A stretch of 64,000 nucleotides of DNA. Source: Apostichopus japonicus. Its lineage: Eukaryota; Echinodermata; Holothuroidea; Aspidochirotida; Stichopodidae. The notes beneath the pieces are model-generated. The model was not told the origin of the DNA. It saw nothing but the letters and a program-made list of their open reading frames with translations, and did no database searches. The stretch is taken from positions 11,628,501 through 11,692,500 of the forward strand of contig NC_092575.1 of assembly GCF_037975245.1 (NCBI RefSeq), given 5' to 3'. Below are positions 25,694 to 36,382 of this stretch, piece by piece. How positions within the stretch are numbered: the first letter of the stretch is position 1; the number at the start of each line of letters is the position of its first letter. Made by a program: the position numbers and the translations under genes.

Positions 25694-26159
25694 GGTGGCA
25701 TACTCCTATTAGAGTCTATATCAATCCGCTCGATTGTTCTCCTTCAGGAAAAGTGCCGAAAAGCAGCGGGAGAACATCTTTTGTGACCTGTTATCAATCA
25801 TAATCTAGTTTTTTGTGGCTTGCATGTTGAAGAGCATGAATGGAAGTACATGTGGTGAGAAACTTGGGTCAATTGAGGCAATTTTATACCCCTTTAGGCC
25901 TCCCGGGAGCAGCGTAGGAATTTGTTTACCACTGAGTGAAGAGGTTTGTTTACAAGTGACGAAAACTTCCAGCTCGGATAGTAAAAAATCTACATGGTCA
26001 TGGTACGGAAAATTGATGATGCCATGAAAGGCCAACTTGTCAGCTATCCGGTGATGGGTAGCGTTGAGCTAGTGAAAACTTCTATCTAGACTTAGAGACC
26101 ACATTACTTTTGTGATTTAGTGTGTAAGTCAATGGGGCTTTTAATGGGCGTATGCTACC
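25694..26159. mobile_element. TIR element E, copy 2 (uninterrupted, 466 bp)
   Basis: This is the complete reference copy: GGTGGCATACTCC at the left and GCGTATGCTACC at the right. It shows the uninterrupted GGCCTCCCGGGAGCAGCG where F sits in copy 1. Flanks are TTAA (left) and ATAT (right), the mirror image of copy 1. Short frames inside are not credible genes. Confidence 0.85.
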
Positions 26160-26480
26160 ATATATTTTGCTCCACGATGTGTACAAAACCTGACAGTAAA
26201 AGTAAATAAAGACAAACATCAACTATTTTAGTGTAAGAGCACTTGTTTGCAGGATTCATGTATATCCCTCACACACAAGGCCCTACAACCTATCCAGGCA
26301 GTTTGCATTCCAGACAGACGGAATAGTCTATTATTTACTAGGTGTTGCTTTAACATGAAGAACTGTCTGAAACTACGAATGCATATATATGATATTACTT
26401 AGGTTAGCAACAGGGAGGGATTACAGCAGGATCGTAAACTTTTACCTATTGACCTTTCACTTTCACCTATTGCGAATTCG

Positions 26481-26562
26481 CAATTACGTTTGACTCACAA
26501 CATCTCAAAAATGAGTAGGTTAACCTACTCATTTTTGAGATGTTGTGAGTCAAGCGTAATTG
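26481..26562. repeat. Perfect-centre palindrome 5' of receptor gene A
   Basis: Two 41-bp arms meet without a spacer at GGTTAACC, with one mismatch (AAACG against AAGCG). The B and C paralogs have only the right arm (TGAGATGTTGTGAGTCAAGC), so the left arm arose by inverted duplication in gene A. It lies about 110 bp before the candidate start codon and could affect transcription or stability. Confidence 0.85.
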
Positions 26563-27288
26563 TTATCGCTCGAAATCACCGTCTCTTTATTAAACAGTAG
26601 GTAAATTCAAGTTTTAATGCTTTTGGTTCTTTCACTCATATTCTACAGGAATACAACTTTCTTCAATCGTCCACGATGCAGGTCTTAAAACATCTATGGA
26701 TAATCGTCAATATGTGCATTCTACACGGTGGGACAAAGAGTCAAGTTCTTTGATTTTGAATAATAATAGTTTACTTAACCTGGAACTAATAGAATTCAGT
26801 AGGTTTCACCTTCACTATAAGTATTGGAGAAACATGTCGTATCTGCCTTAAACCTTGGTGTTTGAGAAAACCATGACTTTTGTTTCGTTATCATTTCGGT
26901 TGACACACGGATATATTATTGCAATGTTTTTTTTTACATTTTATCGGTTAAATGAAAAAGAAATTATACGTCAACGTTTGCTTCAATCGAATTTTTTAAG
27001 CAACAACGCAATATGTTTTACAATTATTAGATGAGCCGTTTACATTTCAGTAAATGATTAGTTTGGACCGGTGCAAGACATGACTGGCTGTTAAGTAATT
27101 AAAAAGTTTGTGAATGCATACCTCTTTCAGTTGCTCTGTTTTATTACATGTTATATTGCAGGTTTACTAAAGAAGGGACAAACTGATGTTGTTTTAATAC
27201 AGAGAATACTAATTGCTAAATAAAAATAAAACAAAACTGTTAGCAAACTGCTTATCCACTAAAGAGCCTGTGTAAATGACAAACTTGT

Positions 27289-27345
27289 CATATAGCCTCC
27301 GAAGAAGATCCTGCTAGGATCGAAACGTCAGGCCAACTTACAATT
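27289..27345 (+). repeat. Hammerhead-like hairpin motif in intron 1 (plus orientation)
   Basis: CCGAAGAAGATCCTGCTAGG continues into ATCGAAACGTCAGGCCAACT. The B and C paralogs carry the same motif in the opposite orientation inside an inverted repeat. The pattern CTGAAGA, a GATCC/GGATC stem, then GAAAC is typical of Penelope-associated repeats; here its first core base is mutated (CCGAAGA). Confidence 0.5.
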
Positions 27346-29344
27346 ACACATGCTATTTCTATCAAAAATAAATCTATTTTGATGAGAAATACTATACTCT
27401 ATTTTATCTTAATTCCAAACACAACTGTTTTAGGTACTAAAAGTGTTTTGACAGACTGTACAAGCCACCAAAATGCACGAATCGGCAGTAGTTGGAAAAT
27501 TGACTGCAGGCTACAAGGAGGTTGGAGCGAAGTTAAATATTACCACGATAACCCAGTCGAAGGAAATTTACTAATTATGTCTAATCAAGGTAAACCTTCA
27601 ACATGTGTACGAGTGAGTTATTCCCACGAGTATCCACCATCAATACACAATTATATAGTAAATATACGTTATTCGATATATTTTTACTCTTTCAATTCAG
27701 CTTTCTTTCTTTATGTATGATTTCATTATGATGATGGTGATAGTTTATAATGCCTAATAGGAGTTCATTAAATCTTAAAAAGTGTTCAACTTACAATGTA
27801 CATTTTTCAAGGAATAATTAGGTAATGGTAGAGGTAAAGGGAAAGGGAAAGGCGTGGGTTGACACAAGTGAGAACAATTAAGAGACAAAATGAGGCAATT
27901 TAATGATTGAAATATATATATCAAACTAGGCAGGCAGCTTACATTTGTCAAATGAATAACGTGATTTACCAGGTTTGCCTTACACACAATATATCACTGA
28001 CAGTCCTTGTACGGCAACACAGCGAGATCAATTGTTCAACCCGTGATCGTGGAATACTGCTTACTTACTCTTAGCACATCCGTTAAGGACATATTACAAA
28101 GCCTCAGGTAATAATCATCCAAACATAATCAATCAGTAACATTCCCTGCCCATATCCATATAATAGGTTTGTTCAGATATAATAAAAAGTTTGTGATCGC
28201 CAGTATAAATGTTTATGAAGGTCATATAAAGTAGAATCTTTACATACGTTATATGAACTTGATATGACTGTTATATGGATTCCCGTCATATCCTCCACAT
28301 CAAACTTGAGATTATTCGAATATGGGCCGGATATAAATCCATATTAAACTATTAAACACTTTTGGCCATACATAATATAAGTTTCATAAGGTTAACAAAG
28401 TAGAACCCTTATATAATTATATCAGACTTTATATAGCTTTATCTGGATTCTATATATATTGTCCACATGAAACATTTATGAATTTGCTTTATATGGTTCA
28501 TATACAAATATCATGTTCAGTTTAAGGTTTTTATATAAAATTCCCGATGCAACAGCAATATGTAGGAAAATATAAGCTTGATATGTAGTAAACCTTAGCA
28601 AGTTATGCAGTACATGGGTCTGGTTTACAGTACTGTACATTACGATACCGAGTCATATAACTGGATGCATTGGAAAAACAGTAACTCTCCTTAATGTACA
28701 CACCGTGGCTGTAGGCCTACTAATGTTACTGCAAGTGGTACAGTGGGCCGTGGGCTAAACTAATTCGTGAATACGGCGCAACGCTGTACTCTATGAAAAC
28801 ACTCTGTTGTAGTATACTTTAACCATAGTCAATAAACAAGCATAAGAGCTAAGAATTACTTATTCATTTGGGGGTTGTGGGTTGTTTTGAAACTATGAGT
28901 CTTTTTGTTTTAAAGTTAATAAAAAAACTTTGACCGGAAAGTCTAGATATGACATTCTGAGTATGAAATGTTCTGGCTGGAGAATCTTTTAACCTCTTTG
29001 ACATTTTGGCTTGCTTTTTGTATGTCAGATATTATACGTCATCTCAATTCTACTCCACTTTCAAGATAACGAGTATAGATTTGGATTTGAGCGCGACATC
29101 GGTACCCTGGATATTGATGAAGATGGCGCCATGGTTATCAACAATGTTACAATAGATCATATATCTTTGTATACGTTGATATACACCGACAGAGACGGAC
29201 GTGATTATCAACATGAATTTATAATTATAGGTAATGTTAGTACCATTCATTTAAAGAGAACATTATTATAGAAACAAGTAACTCTAATATCGAGAAAGGA
29301 AAATGTTGATCTTGTTATTACTTCACGGTTAGGTACAGCAGCAA

Positions 29345-29748
29345 AGCAATTATGAATGACGTTTGGAGAATCACAAGGAATGAATTCATAAGACTAGCTA
29401 AGAATATACATAGTTCCAAATATCACCCACTTCACTCCGAGTTCATCTCTCTGTGCAATAGAACCAACAAGTACAATCTACGTAATCCTACTATCTTGCC
29501 AACTTTTAGAATTATGCTTTTTAAGAACTCATTTATCTACAGAGCAGCCATTTATATTCAAAATGGGTTCTTAGAACCTCTGTTATAATCCTTTTAATCT
29601 TTAAAACTTCTAATCCTCCATCTTATTTCTTTTTGTTCATTCTTTCATGTTTGTACATTTTTACGTCTTTTATGAATCATTTTTTATGTGTCCTATTTAT
29701 AAATTTTATAATTTATACTGGAATAGAGAAATTGAAATTGAAATATCA
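29345..29748 (+). mobile_element. 5'-truncated CR1/L2-like LINE in intron 3 of gene A
   Basis: A frame (29352-29588) reads SLCNRTNKYNLRNPTILPTF and then MLFKNSFIYRAAIYIQNG, matching the conserved C-terminal end of CR1/L2/Jockey-type reverse transcriptases (YNLR...KNSF.YRGA..WN.LP). A 3' UTR and a tail of GAAATTGAAATTGAAAT follow, as expected for these elements. The insertion is absent at the same intron position in B and C (about 55296 and 59222), so it post-dates the split or was lost there. Confidence 0.65.
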
Positions 29749-32700
29749 TCAAAAAATATATATACTAAGAAATGCAATACGAATTTGCTTATACTGATTT
29801 ACACGTAAAAAACAACTTCATTGAGCTAGGTGATGAAAGGTTGTATGGCTGCAGAAGAATATACCATTGGAAATAATAGAGCATCAAATGTGATTTTACT
29901 GACTCAAACCAATCAGGTTACAGCCTCCTCATCGTTTTTACTTTTTCGCAGATTGTCCTGACATAACTGTTTACGCCCATCATGGATCCGACGCACTCAT
30001 AAATTGTTACTTACCTCAGTCTCAAAGGGTTTATTGGTACGATTCAACGTCACGTAATGCTCGACCAATCGCAAGTCTTGAAGGAGGCCGGAAGGTGGGG
30101 TCAGGAGTCTCTGCTGGGAAATACGATATTACCAATACCTGTGGTCTGCTGATAAGGAATACTACTTTCAGCGACGAAAAAACATACCGTGCTATAGTTA
30201 TTGTTTCCTATATACATACATTAACAACAGATCAGAAAGTCGTTATTTATGGTAAGTCAGGTGTTGTATATAAAGTTATAAGAATAACCCTAGCTGTAAA
30301 CTGCGATTATTTTGACCTGCCTTAGAAATTCGGTCCTGAGCTAATACCTACCAAACTTAGTAACATAATGTACCATGTAATCCAGTTTTCTAAGAAAGAA
30401 AAAAGATAAATAGGCCTGTGTTGGAATGTATAAGTTATAGTTTCTAATGTGTTGTTTATAGCAGGATCTTCTTCAACGACAAACGGAAATGAACACAGTT
30501 TCAATACGCATTCGAATAAGATTCTACGATGATCGAAACGTCAGGTACCTTTACTTGTTTACGTAATCTGGTTTAATAATGGTTTCGTTTATTCTACAGC
30601 TAGCGTCGAGACAGCGGGATTTTCAGTAGATGTTTGCGAGGGAAGAAACTTCTGTCTGGTGCAGCTGCAAGATCCGACATTTTTTATGTGTCGGGAAACA
30701 AATACAGGACCTCATACGTTACTGAGCTGGACAAGGAACACATCAAACGGTACACGATTAGTTAATACTTCTAAGTCCTTTGATGGAAACATGTACGAGG
30801 CTTTCGTATCAACGAATGTAAATCTTAACTCGACAGACCGACTTTATGTTTACATCTGTAACTCTATAATAGATATTCCAGCTAAGCCATTAAGACAAAT
30901 AGTTGTAATGGTCGAAGATGAGAGTAAGGACTACATCACTACTCTGTTGAAACCGACATATTATAGAGCATATGATAACGTCAGGTTAGTCTGCACCAAT
31001 GAGAATCCTTTGTTCATATTATGGAAAAGAAACCACTAAACTATTGGATACTATCACGAAGGCAAATCGGATGTATTGAAACCTGGCTACGAGCTTGATA
31101 AAGATGGATCGTTGCTCATTAACAAATTCTCATATACACACGAAGGTGAATATGTTTGTATCTACAACAATGGTAAAGTCGAGGAAGTACAGCAACATAA
31201 TATCAAGACCGTTGGTGAGTGCCTTTATTTTTGCAAAGTATCTTAATTTTTTGTTTGATATACCCTACTTGCGTTCTGCTGACTATAAGCAATACATTTT
31301 GTTTCAAGTTTCTTTCTCATATTGATTTTCGAATATGATCCTGGTTTAACTCCCTTTCAGTGGGCTCTTATCGGACGGGCCCAATATGAGGTACAACGTC
31401 ATAACTAATCGGTCTCAAAGTCACTGATACATACCATTCATTAAAAATCCTTGCTTCATATTAACTAATTACAGTGTCATAGTATTGCTAAAGCTAGCTA
31501 TATCATGACTAACAATCTCAAGATATAGAGGTATATTGTCTTTCTAATGAACAAAACTTGATCTTTATCATGCCAATCAATCGGTAGGTAGAACGCTTGG
31601 AATATATATTGCAATCTTCTTCGTATCCGTAGTAATAATCAAAAAAATAATAATCTGAAAATATTAAAAACTATACCGTTCATAATTTTCTCTTCTTATT
31701 TCTTTATTCATTAGTTACACCAATCAACCCTACACCTTCTATCGTTGGGTGCTCAGAGCCATTGGATTGCGCATTTAATGTAACAAGCAGTGGATATCTG
31801 ACATGTTTAATAGAGGGCGTTCTTCCAATCGTGCATCCGAAATGGATCCACGATGAATATATTTCTTCCAGAATTACTTTCAGTCGACCACAGCTAATAG
31901 TGAGAAATGTTGGGTCTCTGTTTAACATATACTTGACTACTTACTACGAAATAACGACTGACCAGGTTTATGAAAGTGAGACAGGTGAAGACTGGCAAGC
32001 TTATGACGTCACAGCATCCTGCTCTGTGAACTACGAGGTTCTTGGGCAACACAAGACAGACGTTACGCTGCATCTCCAGAAACTTACTTCAGGTGACTTC
32101 ATACAATGTATAAGCTTGATGAGGAGATAAACTGTTACTGTATGATGATGCAAAGGAGCTGTCAATTGAAATTAGACCACCCCATTGGAGCTTGTTGAAA
32201 CATTCTTTTTCTGGTAGTGATCTTCAAGTAACAATATATGGAAGGGAGAGGACTTATTTTTCAGCAGTTCGGTGGAGAGGAGGGTATTTGGGGAGTGGGA
32301 CTGTGGGGAGGGGGACATTAAAGGAGAAGCCAATTCCCCATCCCATGCAGACTGATGTGATATATATGCTTGTGATGAATAACTCACACCACATTAATAA
32401 AAACATATCGAGCTTCATAATATGACATAAAGATAAACCAAAACTATAACGTAAAAGACCCCTCGTGGTTCCTCCTTTTGGTTCCGAAATTACCGAATTT
32501 AATTATTTCAGAAAACCTAATACGGACAGTTACATATGGAGAGCAAAATGGTATATTACCACAACCGTGACGTTAGGATTTTCTTTGCATTCAAAATAGT
32601 TACAGGCAACTCAAGGAAGTTTAAACACACAAATTATGCGTTAGGATGTAAGGTTATGCGGATTAGCATTATTCTCAGCTTAGGTTTAATTTTCAGCTAC

Positions 32701-33262
32701 TAAGTGTGTATCAATCGTGTTCGTCATACATAATATCTATCTTTTCGATTTGTTTCTTGCAGCTGTAACAGAGGATATGATAAGAAAGAAGTTTGGAGGT
32801 AAGTTTAAATATGATGGTAATTTTGCTATATTTCATATATTCACATCAAAAATGAAATTTTTATGTGATATTTATAAGTACAAGTTGACTTTACTACGTT
32901 ATTTGTTACAGAGTGGCTCAAGTGTTTCCTTTTCCTGGAAATGTCATATTGATGAGTATATCTAGAAACGTTTATGTGGGTCATTGCATGGGTATACCTT
33001 CATTTCTGGTAAGTATAATTAGCAGACAACATTGATGCTATAGTAGTGTTAACAACCATTTCTCGTTTTTATTCCAGGAAATATTATCTGTCTGTGCGTC
33101 ATCCCAGTCAGTGTAATGGCTGTCATTATTATTATTGTTTTTGGCTTTTCAAAATGGCAAAATGGCAAATCAGGAAATGGGACCTGTGTCAACAAGAATA
33201 CATCTGATGCCTGGTATAATTATAAGAACAACGGTGAAGATAACCCAGCCTTGACAATTTGA

Positions 33263-33825
33263 AAGGAGCTATACTATAATGATATTGAATAATTACTGGG
33301 TTAAATTTGTTTAATAGTTAATCATATTATACATCGACACAGTTAATAAAAACATTTACAATCGGTTAATAAGTAACTAGCCTATAATATTAGCAAGCAA
33401 TCCTCTATAGAAATTAAGACTAAAGATAAGAATCAAATTTTCGATCGTTTGGAGTGACGTTACCTTAACAAAATATCTATAATTTTATGATTTTATGATT
33501 ATGATTTTGTAGTTTATTTGAAGTTTGGGGTTTACGTGGAGTGGGGGCGGTCGGTGTGCAAGGATACATTCGAATTTCCAAATTATATCTTTCGTTCTCG
33601 CAAAAAAAAAGGGATGACTGGACTCTTAATGTGAGAATTCCACAGCCTGAGATTTGAGAGCAAGAGAAATATAAAGAACGGCATGGGTCCATTTGCCATT
33701 ATTGATAACTTCTCTTTTGTGATAACATAAATGGAGAACGCATGAAATACTTAATATATGTCATGTAATAACTTAAGTATATATATATATATATATACTT
33801 AAGTTATGTATATAAGCATAATATG
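33263..33825. other. 3' flank of gene A up to a (TA)n boundary
   Basis: Matches the 3' flank of gene C from its stop codon as far as ATGTCATGTAATAACTTAAG, where both copies enter (TA)n (33779 here, about 63464 there). In gene A the tract lies within a palindrome AACTTAAG(TA)nCTTAAGTT. It contains the polyadenylation signal AATAAA at 33345. Confidence 0.7.
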
Positions 33826-34071
33826 TACCTTAGGTCGACAGTTTATGGTAAAAAAGTGTACCTTAGGTCAACAGTGTACCTTAGGTCGACATTTTAGTGT
33901 CGACCTAATGTTTTCACTACCATTTTAAGACACTTTTTGATAGTCGCAAATAGCTTTATAATGTTCTCCGTCCTCTTAAACGTTCATTTAAAAGTTTTGG
34001 TTAGGGTCGGTTCAGGGTTAGGGTTAGATTAAATTTAGTGTGTAAGTCAATGTAACTGTCGACCTAAGGTA
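33826..34071. mobile_element. 246-bp MITE with TACCTTAGGTCGACAGT inverted ends
   Basis: The left end TACCTTAGGTCGACAGT and the right end ACTGTCGACCTAAGGTA are inverse complements. The left motif recurs internally at about 33858 and 33880, with an inverted TGTCGACCTAA at about 33899. A GGGTTAGGGTTAG stretch near 34012-34028 resembles telomeric repeat but is too short to mean much. No coding capacity. Confidence 0.65.
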
Positions 34072-35029
34072 GGATCCATAGTTATATATATATATATGTA
34101 TGTATGTATATATATATACTCTCTTAAATTTATAGACTGAAATTTCAGTCTAATAGACTGAAATTTCAGTCTAAGAGCGGACGAACTGAGGGACCAGTTC
34201 CTTCAGACTGAAATTCAGTCTAAGGAAGGACTGAAAATTTTCAGTCTGTAAAACGACTGATTTTTAGTCTAGCTAGACTTAATGATTTCAGTGTAACAGG
34301 ACTGGAATTTACCCTTTCTTAGACTGAAATTAAGCCAAATTAGATTAGAATCCAGCCTATAAGGTTTAAATTATTTTATTCAATTAGACTTTAAAAAAAA
34401 GTGGCTAGACAGAATATCGTCATTTTATACTTTTAATTCAGGGATTAATAGTCCAATATGCCAGTCAAAAAACTGCCCAAAGGCACTAAATTGGGACGAT
34501 TACAACTATGCCCTCCAGGCAGGTTAAAGGAAATTTCCCCGTAAAATTGTAAAAATTCCTAAATGGAGTATAATTTTAGAATCAACTGGTTAAAAAAGCA
34601 AGTTGATAGTTACATATTTTTAACTTAAGATTTTGCTTTACAATATACAATAAAACAATAATTCATGGGAACATTCCACTAACTATGGAAATAAGAAAAC
34701 AAAAAACCTGTTAAAAGTTTAAAAACTGTATCAAAACTGTCTTTATTTATTTTCTTGGATACATTTAAGAAATATAAACAAAAAATAGTACAAAAGCTAA
34801 ATTTGTTTGCTTGGGTTTTATTTATGATATCTTAGGTCTAAATAATGGTTATTTACCTAAACTACAAAAATAAATTAAATGTAAAGTTTTAGTTATGAAA
34901 TATTCCAAAAATTAAAGTTGCAATTCCGGTGCCGACGATTTGACATGCAAACTCTATAAATGTGGTCAAGTTTACCAGAAATTTCTAATTTGACCATAAC
35001 TAATTTATTTTGTGTCCTAAAAATTTAAG

Positions 35030-35770
35030 GATTGAAACATTTATTTTTATAGTTTTATTTAGTTTTAATTTAGTTTTTATTTAGATTCATACCTTTAAGT
35101 GAAACCCATGTGCAGCAGTTGCTGCAAATATAATAATAACCCGAACCAATTATGACAGGGCAAGTTCGTTTATCATACAGATATCGATATAAAGAATATT
35201 AAAATGTAAAATTGTACTTCAAGAAAAAATAATGGCAAAGGCCACTTGGAAAGTGACCAACAATGAACGGATGCTGGCATAGGCCACTTGGAATGTGACC
35301 GACAATGGACGGATACTGGCAGAGGCCATTTGGAAAGTGACCGACAATGGACGGATACTGGCATAGGCCAATTGGAAAGTGACCGACACTGGACGAATAC
35401 TGGAAAAGGCCACTTGGAAAGTGACCGACAATGAACGGATTACAATTGACGGATAACAGATTACACTCAACTTATGTACAGAGAAGGCAAGTTCCTAAAT
35501 AAAAAATAATGTATATTAACAACTGGAATATTTTTTATATAGTGTCCTAAAAATCTAAGGCTTGAAACATTTATTGTTATGTTTTAATTTAAATTCATAC
35601 TTTTAAGTGAAACCCATGTGCAGCAGTTGTAGCAAATATAATAATAACCCGAACCAATTATGACAGGGCAAGTTCTTTATTATACAGATATTGGTATAGC
35701 GAAATTTAAAATATTAAACTAAATTGTACTTCAAGAAAAAATAATGGCAAAGACCACTTGGAAAGTGACC
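35030..35770. repeat. ~500-bp direct duplication inside the 7.3-kb element
   Basis: A block from TGTCCTAAAAATTTAAGG (about 35012), through GTGCAGCAGTTG and AATTATGACAGGGCAAGTTC, to the start of the 42-bp minisatellite recurs from about 35541. The two copies differ by small deletions and substitutions. No coding frame. Confidence 0.7.
35229..35445. repeat. 42-bp minisatellite (about 5 units), with a second short array at 35746-35840
   Basis: Units read AGGCCACTTGGAAAGTGACC followed by RACAATGRACGGATRCTGGCA. Period is 42 bp, so frames translate as 14-residue repeats (SVTFQVAYASIRPL-like); this periodicity explains the apparent open frames. Units differ by several bases. Confidence 0.85.
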
Positions 35771-36382
35771 AACAATGAACGGATGCTGGCATAGGCGACT
35801 TGGAAAGTGACCGACAATGGACAAATACTGGAAAAGGTCATTTGGCCAAGCCCTTCTTCCAAACTCCAGCCTCTTGTCACCCCAACATTTTTTATACTCC
35901 CAACCTCTCCACCTACCCTTCAGGGTTTTCATTTCTGCTGCTTATTCCCAACCCCATCTCTTACCAGCCCACACCATTCTGACACTCATTTCTCATAATT
36001 GAACCATTTTTGGAAACTGACTGACCCGACAATGGATGGATTACAATTCAGAATTGTACCAAACTAAGTTATAATACCGATAGTACTGGTGTTTAAATAA
36101 ACAAAACAATTGTTTACATGACACAACATCAAAATGAAAATACAGCAAACAAATAAACACTTGCAACACCACTCTAAAAAGCTACTTAGGAGAAATTAAT
36201 TTAATGTTAGATGCCAAGCTACGCAATGGTGCCTTTACTGACGTAGCAGGAATCACTCCATATAAAAAGGCAGCTAAGAATTCACAGAATTGATGAAGTG
36301 CCAAAGCATAATGCACATTAAATGTGTAATGTGCTTTAAATAATCTATCCACTTGTTACTTGTTCCTGCAGGAATTGGAATT

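Larger units (their letters stand above)
26676..33262 (+). pseudogene. Ig-superfamily receptor gene A (5 Ig domains, TM), in-frame stop in exon 5
   Basis: Eight coding exons, all joined in phase 1: 26676-26727 (signal peptide MQVLKHLWIIVNMCILH), 27434-27589, 29066-29230, 29952-30251, 30600-31214, 31715-32092, 32763-32798, 33078-33262. Exons 2+3 form Ig1 and exon 4 forms Ig2, both V-like but without the canonical second Cys. Exon 5 holds Ig3 (FMC...YICN) and Ig4 (VRLVC...ILWKR...GEYVCIY), and exon 6 holds Ig5. Exon 7 is a 12-residue linker. Exon 8 has a membrane segment (VSVMAVIIIIVFGF) and a short tail ending NPALTI, then TGA. An AATAAA lies at 33345. Full frame is 628 codons plus stop, but TAA at 31037-31039 (codon 371) replaces the GAA of the paralog, leaving a secreted-type fragment at best. 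Splice sites and the downstream frame are otherwise intact, so the loss is recent. It resembles invertebrate cell-surface Ig receptors; the ligand is unknown. Confidence 0.8.

Noticed and set aside
26601-26648. 48-nt 5' UTR intron before exon 1 of the Ig genes (also 52284-52331)
   Set aside because: GTAAGT and CTGCAG borders are present in B, but 48 nt is very short for a metazoan intron and nothing else supports it.
32912-33010. Additional exon between exons 7 and 8 of gene A
   Set aside because: Acceptor- and donor-like borders exist, but a stop occurs in the required phase in both A and C.
34012-34028. Interstitial telomeric repeat (GGGTTAGGGTTAG)
   Set aside because: Only about two units, inside a small MITE; no evidence of telomere origin.
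35173-35470. Repeated SVTFQVAYASIRPL-type protein
   Set aside because: Product of the 42-bp minisatellite (14 codons per unit); no start, splice or family support.
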